Below, in pieces: positions 24,670-36,727 of a DNA stretch of 64,000 nt. The position numbers were made by a program, and so were the translations under genes. Under the pieces are notes generated by a model. The model saw only the letters and a program-made list of their open reading frames with translations, made no database searches and was not told where the DNA came from. This DNA is from Litoditis marina (Eukaryota; Nematoda; Chromadorea; Rhabditida; Rhabditidae). The stretch's first letter is position 1, and each line of letters begins with the position of its first letter. The stretch spans positions 13,491,259-13,555,258 of the forward strand of contig OZ038434.1 in NCBI GenBank assembly GCA_964036275.1, written 5' to 3'.

Positions 24670-27600
24670 ATGGATGATACCGCGGCTGAGAAGGAGAATG
24701 TGGTGACGGAGACGGTAGAGAATGTAGAAATGGAAGCCGTAGATATCAAGGAAAATGCACCGGAAGCAGTCCAAGTGGAAGAAAACACCCAAAATGTTGC
24801 AGCTGTAGATGGTTAGTTTACTAGTTTTGTAGCAATGTCAACTTATAGGCAAACACCAGTAAGGTCCGACTAAGCGACAAAAAGTAGTCTGTTTTTGATG
24901 TGAACACGTGAATATTTATGATTTTTCCATCAAAAGTAGACCGATTTTCTTATTTTCGGGGAAAAAGATGTCCGTTTTTCATTTTCAAAAAGACCATGTT
25001 CCGACGACGGTTTCTGTCTCATAGAAGTTGCCTGCGTAATCAACGAGACCAGCTATGAGAAACTGTGGTTATTTGTCTGTGTAGCGTTAGTGTCAATTAG
25101 TCACCTGAACTGAAGCTAAGAATTATCTTCATATTTGTATTGCTAATCACAGTTTCACCTCTACGTACCGAACATGTCTCGAAAATTATCTGCCTAAGAA
25201 GCTTCAATGAAGGACGATTATGTGGACCAATTTCGTGTCAGCGGTTTTTTCAACTGCAATTGAAAAATGTATTGCAGTTTAAAGGACTGAACCGTTGCGA
25301 TTGAACCACATAATCGTCCTTCTTTAAGTTAAAGTTTAAGCACCAACCACCACTAATGATTGGTTTCTAGATGATTCGACAGAAGATTTCTCGTCAGTGG
25401 AATCCGCCTGGGAGTACGAGGTTTCTGCCGGAAAGTTCATCAGATATGACGGGGAAATAACCGCCAAACTTGATAAGTTAGTTGTTTTGTTTAAATAATT
25501 GTTTTTATCAGTGTTTCATTTTCAACGTTTATTGTGTGCGCTGAAGATGAAGACGTCAGAAGTTTTCAATGACTCACGTCATTCACAAATTTCTCCATGC
25601 TTGTTCATGTAAGCTATTTTGAAACTAACTAAGTTTTTCATATATCTCTTTTTCATTTTTCGATTCACAGTGGTTTTATTTTGTATAATTTTCAGGGCTG
25701 AGCCAACTACCGTTGTGGAAGCCGTTGTAGAAGAGTCGCTACTTCATCTAGATCTCACCAGCATGAAGCAGATCAATATGGTCACTGGCTTCCGGAGGAG
25801 CCTTCGCTGTGCTGTGAAAGTTTCGTCGGAAGGTTAGTTTTTGAACTTTTGTGATGTTTTTGTCACATCAGCCATATTTATTCGTTTGCCTGTTGCATTC
25901 CCGTTTGATAGTTGCTTACATTTTAGAAGTTTTGTAGTACTAACTATTTCGCCGATAAGCGATAGATAATTGTTATTCAATTTTCTATATCATCATCTCA
26001 CCTTTCTTCATTTTTAGAAGAGTTCTACGTCTGGGAATACATGAAAGGACGTCGCTATGTACCTTTCGACAGGAAGAATCAAATGCGATTGGAAATGGCA
26101 AAGGTTTTTGAAAGTTCTTGTAATACCTTTTTCATATTTTATTTCTCTCGCCTCTCAGTCAATAAAAACATAAGTAGGACTTCATTCTTCATTCAAGCTC
26201 AGTTGAAAGAATTGTCAACTTTCCACCTACATCAGCAGAAACATGCATCCTGATAACAACTACCTATTGGGCCATCGTTCTCTCTCAATATCAGTTTCAC
26301 CGGTTTAGATTTTATAGACAGAAAATCTTTTATAAACCTTTTCTAGGGCAAAGACTCTTCCGAACTGGTGATTAGCTTGGATGACTCAGAATGGACTGTG
26401 GATTTCGAATCGATGAAGATGTCAGCGGATGGAAAGGATTGTAGGGTAAGTTTTATGTTCACATTGTCTTCGTTGTCCTTATAGAGGAAAAATGGCGACT
26501 GGGAAAGGTCACCCGCTTAGAGTAGTTACGTACGGTTTACACCACTGTGGATCCTCGGGGCAAACAAGCCATCCGTTACATACAGTGCAATTGGCGGTGA
26601 CCATAGCTCTACTTTTTTTTATCGCGAAAGGCGAAAGTTGTTGAATGTAGTCAGATATGTAAACAACACAACATTTGAACCACGCCCACTGGGATCAAAC
26701 TACAAGTTGACAGATATTGTAGTTTAGTTGTAATATATGACTGTCCTTCTTTGCAGCTACGTCGCACCCTGTCGACAGCGGAGAGTGCAATAACCGCGCA
26801 GCCGGCTCCGACCGCCGAGCGGACGCGCGCGGTGACGCGGCGCGGAGCGAAGAGTGTGGACTACAAAAAGGAGCCAAAGGTAATAATAATAATAATAATA
26901 ATAATAGTAATAATAATGCATTGACCATATGTGTATATAAAAAGAAAATCTGTTAGACAGGAGCCAACTGCATGGATATAAGCGAAAAGGAGAAAACGTA
27001 AATTAACTCAAATGTCGTACGTACCCCAGTGAAGCTGTCCGAAGAGTCAGAAAAAATTAAAAAAAACTGGCTACATTTTCTCCGAAAACTAGATAATTTG
27101 TCTGTTTTTGATGCAAAGGTATTCGTTCTTACGTGATCATATCTAAAAAAAAAATGTTTTTATTTTTGTCGAATAGTCGGACCTTGCTGACGTATATCAA
27201 AACTGTAGAAAACGTAAAACTTGACACTGAGAAGGAATAAAAGTTATAACTATGTAAAGGAGGAGGTGGAGGACGAAGTGGTCGCAGAGCCGCCGACGGC
27301 CAAGAAGAGCAAGGGCCGAAAGCCGAAGAAGGCCGAACTCAGCAGCGATGACGAGGACGATGAACCAAAGCAGAAGAAGAGTACGTTCATCTGTTGGGTT
27401 TACGAAATATCCCAGGTTTCGGTGTAAAAAATGTATACTAGGGTACCAGTTTTCGTTTTAAAGTTCTCAAGTTGAGTTCTAACAACCATATCCATAATGT
27501 ATGCATTGTTCGGGAAATTTGCAGGTCACATTATATAAACGGCATTCACCTAGTATAAATAGTTCCATTCAGAAATTCATTCATTTTCTCGGTCAAATTC

Positions 27601-30510
27601 GCGATTGTAGTCCAATTTCCGGGTATGGATAGAAATTTGTTGATTAGGATATTAATCCTTGTTGTTCACTCGAGCATTTCTTTCACAGATAAAGTGATGT
27701 TCAGGCAAGGGAACGACGAAATCGGGTTCGGGCGCCATGAAGAGCACGCGGCGAGTGGTGGTTGTGAAGGGCCGCGCCCCGGTGGATCCGGAATGTCAGG
27801 AGAAGGTGCGAGTGGCACATGTTCTCGACGAAGGCAACACCGTCTGGGACGCCATGCTCAATCAGGTCCGATCTATTTTTTATAATCCGTTGATTCACCC
27901 TCTTTTCTTGAGAGGACCGACATTTTCTTCTCGAAATTCGCATTTTGTTGTCGTTTTTCATGAGGCATGTTCTCAATTTATAAGCAGTTTATCATGAAGG
28001 TTGGAGCGGTAAAAGGCAAACTCAGACAGCATTATATAGACTGTCACTTTAAACTCTGCTGTTTCTCATACTTATACAATTCTGTAGTTGTTGTCTTTTC
28101 AGATTGAACTTGCTGCTGTTTTAATTGTAACTCTCAACTGCTATCCTATCCGTGATTTGCATTCATTCAAAACTGTGCCTTCCTCAAAGAAGACTGCGCC
28201 CATAAACTTTTCTGTTTCCAGACGAATATCGGTAACAATAATAATAAGTTCTTCATTCTACAACTGTTGGAAGATGACAAAACGAAGGACTACAAGTGGG
28301 TTTCCATTCTCATTCATTCCCTCCTGGAATTTCGCTGGTCTACTGCGAATTTGGTTACTTTCTGATAGTCGACTGCAACGGATACCTTTTCATAAGCAGT
28401 GTCAACGTGGATTTTTCCGCTCTGCTCAATCAACCTCTTTCTGTTGGAACGTTCAAATGTTGGATGAAAGCTGTAAGCAGTTGCGTGTGAAAGCTTGGAG
28501 AACATGTCGGTTTTACAAGGAGATAATATACTTTTCAACTCATTCGCTGCGATAAATCAACCTACAGGCACTATACAACAAAGTTTGCAGTGTCTGGTTC
28601 CGCTGGGGGCGTGTCGGCTATAGAGGACAGTCGGCGCTGCACGAGTTTGGGGCAGATTTGGAGGAGGCCAAAAGGATCTTCTGCAAAAAGTTTTCCGACA
28701 AGACTAGGAACGAGTGGTCTGAGAGAGATGACTTTGAGAGTGTTCCCGGAAAGTACACAATGATTGAGGTGAATCTTTTTCTTACTGTTTTACACTCCTT
28801 TTTCACTTGTTGTTGGTGGTCTGGTGCTAGTCAACCAGATTTCGTTTAGTTTCACACAAAATGAGTTTCTTGGTTTATTTAGTGGTTTTTCTTAGCTCTA
28901 TACGGTAATTTAATGTGTGCCCTAGTAGTTGATAACTTTTTGGTGTTTTTTTTTTAATTTTAGTTCAAAATGGTTGCAGATGGACCATTCTGTTCCCAGC
29001 GATCAGGTTCCAGAGCCTTCGGCTGATAGTGTGAAAGAAGAAGAGCCTGATCTACCGGTTGGTTTCCATCTTCATGGGTTTCAGCCAGGATGTAAAATCT
29101 GCTATTTCTGGAGGTTTCAAATACCTTGAATGTATTTTGATACGGTTTTAATATTTCACAAACCAAAATTGATTGGGGTGATACAAAATTAGGGTGATTT
29201 GACACGTGTTCCAAGGCATCGTATGCCTCTACGCTAGCAAGCACGTCAAGCTTATTGTCACTACACATTTTGTTGTTCGAAATACGTGTTCCTTCCAAGA
29301 ACCAGCCACACTTTGATGTTACGTGCGCCTTGCCTGGGTTTGAGTAGTATAATAATATAATATGTATCCAGGCCGAAGATTCCAAGCTGGACGAGCGTGT
29401 GAGAAGTCTGATGGCTCTCATCTGTAATCTGCAAGCGATGGAGGAGACGGTCATGGAGATGGAGTACGATTCTGCTCGCGCGCCTCTCGGTAAGTTTTTT
29501 CTCTCATTCGATTGGATTTTTGGTGTCAGGTCATAACTATATTCACACACCAGTAAGGTCTCACTATTGTCCAACTGTCCGTTTTTTCTTTCAATTACAT
29601 TTAACATTTAGGTTTTTGGTTTTTTTGGGGCTGTTCTTGGGGTTTGAATACATTTTAGTCGCTTTAAGAACGAACCATTTTTAGGCTAGTTCCTACAGGC
29701 CTACAGCTAGTTTTCATTCGAATAACTCGTTGGAAAATGGGGTTTAAGTAGGGATTTATTAACGTTGTTCTACTTCTGTGAAGGAAAATGAGAACCTGAT
29801 CATTGAAGGCAAGCTGACGACATCCCAAATAAGCGAGGGCTATCGTCTGCTCGGAGAAATTGAGGAGTTTATCAAGCAGAAGAAGTTCGGAAGGGATTTC
29901 GTTGATGTGGTCAACGAATACTACACCAAGATCCCGCACTCGTTCGGGTAGGATTGTAATCTCTTCAAATACTGATGTTTCTCACTGGGAATGTTCACAA
30001 AACTTCTTCTATGGACCATATACGCTGTCTCGTAACTTCTCTCGATTTTCTAGAGCCAGCCGATGCCTCAAAACTTAAAACTAATATGTTTTTTTCAAGG
30101 CAGCTCTTTACTTAGCCTAATCAACAAAAACATTATTGTAATGTTCTCTTAGTTAAACTTGTCATCATAGCCAAAGTTTGTCGAAACGGACATTGTCTAC
30201 GATAGTCATTGCCATACAAACATTGTGGCTCTTCAGAGAAAGAGGAATGATTAAATTCTGTTCAGATTCCGACAACCTCCACTGATCAAGACGGAAGAAC
30301 AGTTGAAGAAGGAGACGGAGTTGCTGGAGGTGCTCGAGGAGATTGAGATCGCCATCCGGACATTGGGTGGAGGAAAGACGAAGGGAGATAGGTGGGTGGA
30401 ATGGAAGGCTGGCAGAAGAACTGTCTCTTTCTCTCTCTTTTTTTCTCTCTACGCTTTTACTTCTCTCTCTTTCTACCTCCTCTCTCTCTACGTTTTTACT
30501 CTCTCTCTAC

Positions 30511-30566
<56 letters not shown>

Positions 30567-32883
30567 GTGTCCTATTATATATTTCACTTTTCTAGTCTAG
30601 TTGTATGTAGAGACTGGTAATAAGTTGATCTTTCAGAAGGGCTGTGGTCGATCGTCATTACGAGAACATGAAGTGCGAGTTGCGAGCTCTAGACCAGAGC
30701 GAAGCAGAGTTTGAGGTATTTTTCATGCATTATATCCGCTAGTATGCCTAGTATTTGTATAGTTCTTGTTAGGACTGGTTGAAATTGAACTCTCGTCATC
30801 GTTCTAAGTTCACACAGTTTCAAACGGTTGCACCGTTCTAATCATTCGTTTCGGATTTCAAGTTGTTTGGTCATTCATTGGACCTCATGGTTGGAAACTG
30901 AGGTAGAGGTATGGACTGTACCACTGTTGGATGAGCATATTTTATACTCACGATTGATGATTGATTTAGATGGTGGCTAACTACCTGAAGTCTACTCACG
31001 CCGATACCCACATGTACAAAATGAAGATCCGCAACGTGTTTGCTGTCCAAAGGGATGGAGAGGAGGGCAGATTCAAGTCCTATCTCGGAAATCGGTAGGA
31101 TTTATAATAATCTTCAAGGGCATCTATTTGAGCCAAATTTTTCAGAACAGTACAAAATCAAACAATTTATAAATCAACCCTGCATCTATTTTACCCATGT
31201 TCAACTCAATTCATAACAGTACAAAATCAAACAATTCGTATATCAATCCTCAACCGTAGGATTGTCCGTAGAGGCGGAAACTTTTTCAAAAATACAGATA
31301 TCTTGGGCTCAAATTGGAATACCACAGATACACATTCCATTCCGTACTTTGATTTCAAGAAGTTGAAGTTGACTATTGACACGTATTTTAATGATTACAT
31401 GTTACAGACAGCTGCTTTGGCACGGTTCTCGCCTGACCAACTGGTACGGTATTCTGTCACAGGGACTGCGAATTGCACCACCGGAAGCACCAACCTGCGG
31501 TAAGGGCAACAGTTTCTATAGAAACTTGAGACACAACCACATTCTACATATCACCAATGACCGTTTTCGCTAGCGAACTACTCACGGTATGTACTCTTTT
31601 CATACACCGTTGTTAAAATAGTCACAAAAACACAAAAATTAGAAAACCGGCAACTTTTTCGCCGGAAACTAGAAAATTTATTTAATTTTCATTCAGAATG
31701 GTCAATTTCAACGCCGAACTCGTTAAAAACCGGTTTTTTTTGTCGACTAGTCGGACTTTACTCTCGCTTGCAATCTAAGGAGGCTTTTAAAGTTTTTTTG
31801 ATACGGCCACAGTACGGTCTAATTGTTGTCCGAAAAGACGGTTAGCGCCAACTGCAAAATTTGCATCAAAAAATGCCACAATTCTCCTACAATTATCATA
31901 ACAAAATGATGTTGATGTGAATTTCTTGCAGGTTACATGTTCGGCAAAGGAGTGTATTTTGCGGATATGGCGAGCAAATCCGGAAACTATTGCTATCCGT
32001 CCAGAGGAAAACCTGGACTTCTGATGCTGGCTGAGGTTAGTTGGAGTTGTTTCGCTGATAGTTAATGCTAATCTAGAATATTATAAGTTTACAACACGGC
32101 AAATGAAGAGTACACGTTTTTTTCTAAATATCTTCTAAACATGATCAGTACTGGCTATTTTTTCAATATTGACAGATGCTGGTTTACCCTGACTTCAATC
32201 GACAAATAGTAACTTTCTACGGAGATGTTTTTTCTCCCTTTGGAGAGTCCACGATTAATGCTCAGTTTTTTTCTCACTGAGTACCATTTCACGTGAGTGT
32301 CTACATCTCTTCTTTCCAGGTTGCTCTTGGAAACACCCGGGAGCTGCGCCAAGCCGATTATAACGCCAGCAAGCTGCCGGCCAACAAGCACAGTACCTTC
32401 GGAGTGGGACGCACGCAGCCGGACCCCAGCCAACACATTGTCACGTTAGTGTTTTTTAATCATTGCAATACATTTTTCAATTGCAGTTTAAAGGACCGAT
32501 GACGCGGGATTGGTCCACATAATCGTCCACGTCCTGCTTTAAATGAAATTCAAGATAAAACTCTGCTACTCATTCGCAGTGATTTTGAATAACCCTGCCA
32601 ACTGCTGAAAATATCAAAGGTAAGCAGAGTCAAAACTGAAGCCAATCGATTTTGCCTAACTTTGGTTGTAAATAGTTCTTGTGGGTCATTTTCTTTCATT
32701 CTATATTTTCCATGTAAATGCGGGTCATATTACAGAGAGGATGGTGTCACTGTGCCATGTGGTCGACCGATTAAACGACCGGTCGCGGGTCAGCAGTATT
32801 CCCTGCTGTACAACGAGTACATCGTCTACGACACGGACCAGATCAAGATGAAATACGCTGTGGAACTAGAATTCGATATGTAA
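24670..32883 (+). CDS. PARP1/2-type poly(ADP-ribose) polymerase with two WWE-like domains
   Basis: Nuclear DNA-break-activated ADP-ribosyltransferase, 786 residues. Exons: 24670-24811, 25371-25476, 25696-25832, 26018-26103, 26347-26445, 26757-26879, 27260-27380, 27705-27865, 28222-28295, 28591-28768, 28980-29057, 29372-29489, 29809-29947, 30266-30391, 30637-30715, 30970-31094, 31408-31499, 31932-32035, 32320-32444, 32736-32883; all phases agree. Domains in order: acidic head (1-55); WWE-like 1 (about 60-121: [14 protein letters not shown], then [17 protein letters not shown]); WWE-like 2 (about 131-193: [15 protein letters not shown], then [11 protein letters not shown] and CRLRR); basic/acidic linker (about 194-285, [10 protein letters not shown]); WGR (about 288-390, [12 protein letters not shown]); helical regulatory domain (about 440-560); catalytic domain to the end. 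The H-Y-E triad is intact: H636 (LLWHGSR), Y670 ([11 protein letters not shown]), E765 (YNEYIVYD). There are no PARP1 zinc fingers or BRCT. The C-terminal two-thirds resemble PARP2; the WWE pair does not. Confidence 0.93.
24857..25005. mobile_element. CAGTAAGGTCCGACTA-family MITE, forward copy
   Basis: The left end is CAGTAAGGTCCGACTAAG, followed by the family's 'agtagtctgtttttgatg' and 'gtccgtttttcattt' motifs. The right end is degraded. It lies in PARP intron 1. Confidence 0.75.
25207..25324. mobile_element. MITE with AAGGACGATTATGTGG termini
   Basis: AAGGACGATTATGTGGACCAAT at the left is inverted as ATTGAACCACATAATCGTCCTT at the right, giving a ~118-bp element in PARP intron 1. The inner segment 'caattgaaaaatgtattgcagtttaaagga' is shared with 32460-32545. 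Confidence 0.8.
26880..26918. repeat. (TAA)n microsatellite
   Basis: About 12 TAA units directly at the 5' splice site of PARP intron 6; the donor itself (gtaataat) is formed by the first units. Confidence 0.9.
27027..27189. mobile_element. CAGT...ACTG MITE family, reverse copy
   Basis: It starts CAGTGAAGCTGTCCGAAGAG and ends GAATAGTCGGACCTTGCTG. These are the two termini seen at 38559-38713 but in the opposite order, so this copy is inverted. It is 163 bp long, in PARP intron 6, close upstream of exon 7. Confidence 0.8.
30515..30563. repeat. (TC)n microsatellite
   Basis: A pure CT run embedded in a longer pyrimidine-rich stretch (30421-30565) in a PARP intron. Confidence 0.9.
31145..31250. 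repeat. Short direct repeat, ~72-bp spacing
   Basis: 'aacagtacaaaatcaaacaa' occurs at about 31145 and again at about 31217, each followed by a similar 'atcaa(c/t)cct' tail. It lies in a PARP intron. Confidence 0.7.
31640..31765. repeat. Relic of the CAGT...ACTG MITE, reverse copy
   Basis: It contains 'gaaaaccggcaactttttcg' and ends 'gtcgactagtcggactttact', matching the inverted left end of the family. The other end is lost. It lies in a PARP intron. Confidence 0.55.
32460..32545. repeat. Partial copy of the GGACGATTATGTGG MITE
   Basis: 'ttgcaatacatttttcaatt', 'gcagtttaaaggacc' and 'attggtccacataatcgtcc' match the element at 25207-25324 in inverted and direct segments. It lies in the last PARP intron. 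Confidence 0.7.
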
Positions 32884-33531
32884 ATAGCTGTTAATGGGCA
32901 TGAGTTTGATCTACCCATACTGTCTTGGTAAGGTGGTCAAAGCGTTTTGAGCATCAGCACCCATTGGGAGCTTTTGATTCTAACTGACTAGCTGTACTGC
33001 AGTAGCCTAATTTCAATTCATAAGCTATTTTGTAGTTGAACTCATGCTGCTTATGTCATTTAAGTTTCTTCCTTTTCTTATCTTATCTGTTCACTAGTTG
33101 TTTGTTTCTTATGACCGAAGTATAGCACTTTTTCGCTGGATCTCCTGAATAGGTTGATTGGTTTTGTTCCAGTTTTTATTCTGCCTACCTCGAAATAATT
33201 TGGTTCACTATTAACAGGTTTGTAATATTTGGTTGTAGTTGTGCCGGTTTCTGACTGCTTTACTGGTTTTGTGAATATCAGCTTGTTTACGGTATCTACT
33301 TTTTGTCATGCGTCTGCTCAGTTTTGTTTGTTGATATAAATAGTTTTTGTTTTCCGCAAAATATTGTTGAGAGGGTTTCTAGGACCCGCGATATTTGCTT
33401 GATCTTGAGAATGCTGACTAGATGTGTCCCAGCAATCGTTTGGGTTTTCTGCTCATATATGAAAAAATGATTCATTTACTTTCATTTACTAGTTGAATAA
33501 TTGGATGTCAGTTTTCAACACCAGTTAATCA

Positions 33532-33532
33532 C

Positions 33533-33621
<89 letters not shown>
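33532..33621. repeat. Long (TC)n microsatellite
   Basis: About 44 uninterrupted CT units downstream of the PARP gene. Confidence 0.95.
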
Positions 33622-33622
<1 letters not shown>

Positions 33623-35796
33623 GTCCTACTAGCTGCCAGCCGCTACAGCCATTTTCCAGTAGGGTTTCTCAGTACGTGACAGGTTATAACAGTACATGTT
33701 GGCTTCATCTGATGTGTTTGTGCAGTTTGACTCCTTTTGATTTGAACTCTGTGTTAGAGTTCAAACTACAACTCAGATTTGGTCACATGTGTGTGCACAC
33801 CCATATCAACAGACACAATTCGCATTATGTACCACTGGGGCGCAGTTTTTGAACTTTATAGTTAAAATGGCCCTCTTTAGTTTAGTTTGATCGTGACACG
33901 TACGTTACTAAGTAGCCAGTTTAGTGCATTTCGCATTCGCATTCAATCAATTATGAAAAGGCAACATTGTAATGACTCATCGAGACTCATCGGATAAACA
34001 AACTGGTTTTCCCTTATTTTCTTTGTCCAGTCAGAAGTTAAGTTAAGGTGATAAGCACACACCAATATTGTTCGACCATTCTTCAGAAGGCAATCGGGTG
34101 TCGACTTCATCTATCTGGTCATCTTGATTTTGTAGCGAAATACGGAATTTTTCCGATATTAGCTAAACGAGAGCCATTTTTCGTACATTTTTCTGAATGT
34201 TACGAAAACTTTGCTGAAAGAAAGGAAAAACCCGTCCGACTATAATTGCCACTCTGAGCCAACAGCCAGCCGTTCACCCATCTATCTCAGATCGGCCGAT
34301 GTTTGAGTGGCTGAACGCTCGCTGAAAAATCGATAGCCTCCCCCACAACAATGTGTCATCTCGTCCCCATACACACAGCTGTCTTTCTCTATAACTATCT
34401 CTCTCTGATCAACACGAAAATCGGAAGGATTGGATAGAAAACATATCCTCTCTATCCCTCCTTCTCATTTTTTTTCGCTCTCTCTATATCCCTCTTTCCC
34501 AGCTCTCCCTCCCTCTGATCAACACAAAGCCGGAAATCTCGGAAGGATTGGCTCGAAAACACCCCCCTCCTCACGTGTTACCTGTCCATCGTTAGGGCTG
34601 CCTGCTCTCCCTCATTTTTCATTCGCCCCACTTTTTTCGTTCTTGCCGAGTTGTTTTTCATCCACTTGAAACGTTGGTTTTTTCTTTTCTCGAGCGACCC
34701 AAACTACGAACTTTTATAAGAAGGATTATATTTTGATAACAAAGTAACTTGACTTTTTGGACTTGGTGTGCAATTTAAATGATTGTTGCACACACAATAG
34801 CTGATTCAAAAGACTTGTAGGTCACCTTCTCAGCCCATCACTTTTTCCAATGACCTTCTCAACACTATGGGTTTTCAATTTATTTCCAGCCTTCACGAAT
34901 TGAGCGGTTTGATTTCTTTGTATCTATCTTTTAACTTTATTTATGTCCACATCTGCTTTTCGAAAACGATTGAGCAAATAATGCGAAAGTCGGTTTTCTA
35001 ATTTTCCAAGTAGTTGGTGTTATACGGTTATACCGTCCTCTTATCACAGCAGAATGATATACCAGTAAATCCTTTCTGAACATTTCCTCGTAGTTTATTT
35101 ACAGTGTCTAATTCTATCTCACGTCCTTAATCCTATCGTTTCAATATTTCTTCCGAATGAAAAACCGATTTAGTGGTCTGTGTTTATTTTGTTGCAAAAC
35201 TTATTTACTAGTGCGAATAACTGTGCTCTTTAGATTTTCGGCGGGATTACTAAGCATCGAGACGCACGTAGTGCAAACAAATACCTGGTTTCGATTAGAA
35301 TAGTTTATTATATGGTCAATATTCGCAAGTTGCTAGTGTAATCATATTACGACAGAATCGCCTAATAATAATAATAATAATAATAATCGTATTTCTACTG
35401 GACGTTTCAATCAATCGTCCTTCCATCCAATTTCATATCTCAGTCCAAGCTATCGACAGCAGAGTTCTACCGTATTCGACACTATTGCCAACCTATCGAA
35501 TTGGGGTGATGAGATGATCAGATATTAATATTTACTTTCTTGCTGATTTTCCACCTTCAAGTTATTTCTAACTATCTGGACCTTGCCGCCTTTCCATAGT
35601 TTATCTTCCGTTCATCGAACGAACGTGTTCTCGGTTTCACCAGTGCAGGGTGCAGCCAACTGTCATAAGCTGGAAAACGCATTACATTTGGAATAGATTG
35701 TAGTTTGTAGTTGATGAGCTTGGGATCGGGAATTTATGTGAGGATATAAGGTTACATAGTCCCTTCATACATCGATATTCCTAATTCACTACTTAG

Positions 35797-35950
35797 GCAC
35801 CGGCGTGCACGGTTCCAACACCAAATACGAACCGTTCCAACTCCAAATGACACATGGTAGCAACACCCGTTTATAATGGGGTGCTGCACCCGTTCATTTT
35901 CAACCTTTTGTGTTGGAACGGTTCATATTTGGTGGTGGAACTGTTCAACA
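35797..35950. mobile_element. GGTTCCAACACC foldback element
   Basis: GGTTCCAACACCAAATACGA and CCGTTCCAAC at the left are mirrored by GTTGGAACGGTTCATATTTGG and TGGTGGAAC at the right, an imperfect ~35-bp inverted repeat. A related copy with 'gaaccgttccagcacc' lies near 41815-41985. Confidence 0.75.
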
Positions 35951-36727
35951 AATGGAAAGGTGAACGTGGATCAAATATAGATTCCGATATCGAATTTTCA
36001 GTATTTGTTATCGATTTTTCATCAATCGATTCTTATCAGGACCGTAATTTGAAATTCTTCTCATTTTGAAATAACTGGATAACCTAACAAAAACACGTAT
36101 AAAATGAAATATTTATAGGCAACAACAACAACAACAACATAACAAATAAGAATGAAAATAACAAATTATCTGAAAATGGGAGTCTCGAGAAATTTAACCT
36201 ACTTAGAAAAAGTAACAAATTAAGTGCAACAGAAGACACGATAATTCACAGAATGAAAATTCGATGGCTCAATTAATATTCTTATAATCTTATTTTTCTA
36301 AAATCTCCTAGAAACCAGCTTACATATATAAATACATATATACATAAATATTGGATAGCGAACTAATATAAAAATGTAAAATAGGACAAAAGATGTGACT
36401 CTAGAAAGGCCCACCGGCACAAGTTGAAATTTAAATGCGGAATAAATGGTTTGTAATATGAAAGCATAATGTAAATAGTGAACCTAGGAATTTAATTCGC
36501 AAATTTATTTAATGTAATAAGATAATAGAAGATATGACTAGGTTGTGTAGTATGACTAAAATTTCTAATGAAACCAAGCAAAACTTTGAATATGCTCATC
36601 ATCAAAATCATATCATATCAAAAACCGACATGAATATCACATCAAAAACCGACCAGTACAGTGCAAGATGCAACAAGCTTCAAAATATCTGAAAGTTGTA
36701 TTCACAAACTCGTCGAGGTAATGTCAT

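Larger units (their letters stand above)
32884..36715. other. Long non-coding interval after PARP
   Basis: No coding exon is supported. It holds a long (TC)n tract at about 33532-33621, a pyrimidine-rich block at 34380-34640 with a ~40-bp imperfect duplication (ctctgatcaacac...ggaaggattgg, twice), an (AAT)n run near 35366 and a foldback at 35797-35950. No AATAAA was seen close to the PARP stop, so its 3' UTR end is undetermined. Confidence 0.5.

Noticed and set aside
26695..26928. Minus-strand frame starting with a poly-Leu 'signal peptide'
   Set aside because: The Leu run is the (TAA)n microsatellite read antisense; the rest is antisense to PARP exon 6.
28960..29607. 215-codon minus-strand open frame
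   Set aside because: It runs antisense across PARP exons 11 and 12, has no recognisable domain and no splice context; coding shadow.
30303..30620. Leu/Ser-rich frames that look like membrane helices
   Set aside because: They are PARP exon 14 plus translated (TC)n microsatellite.
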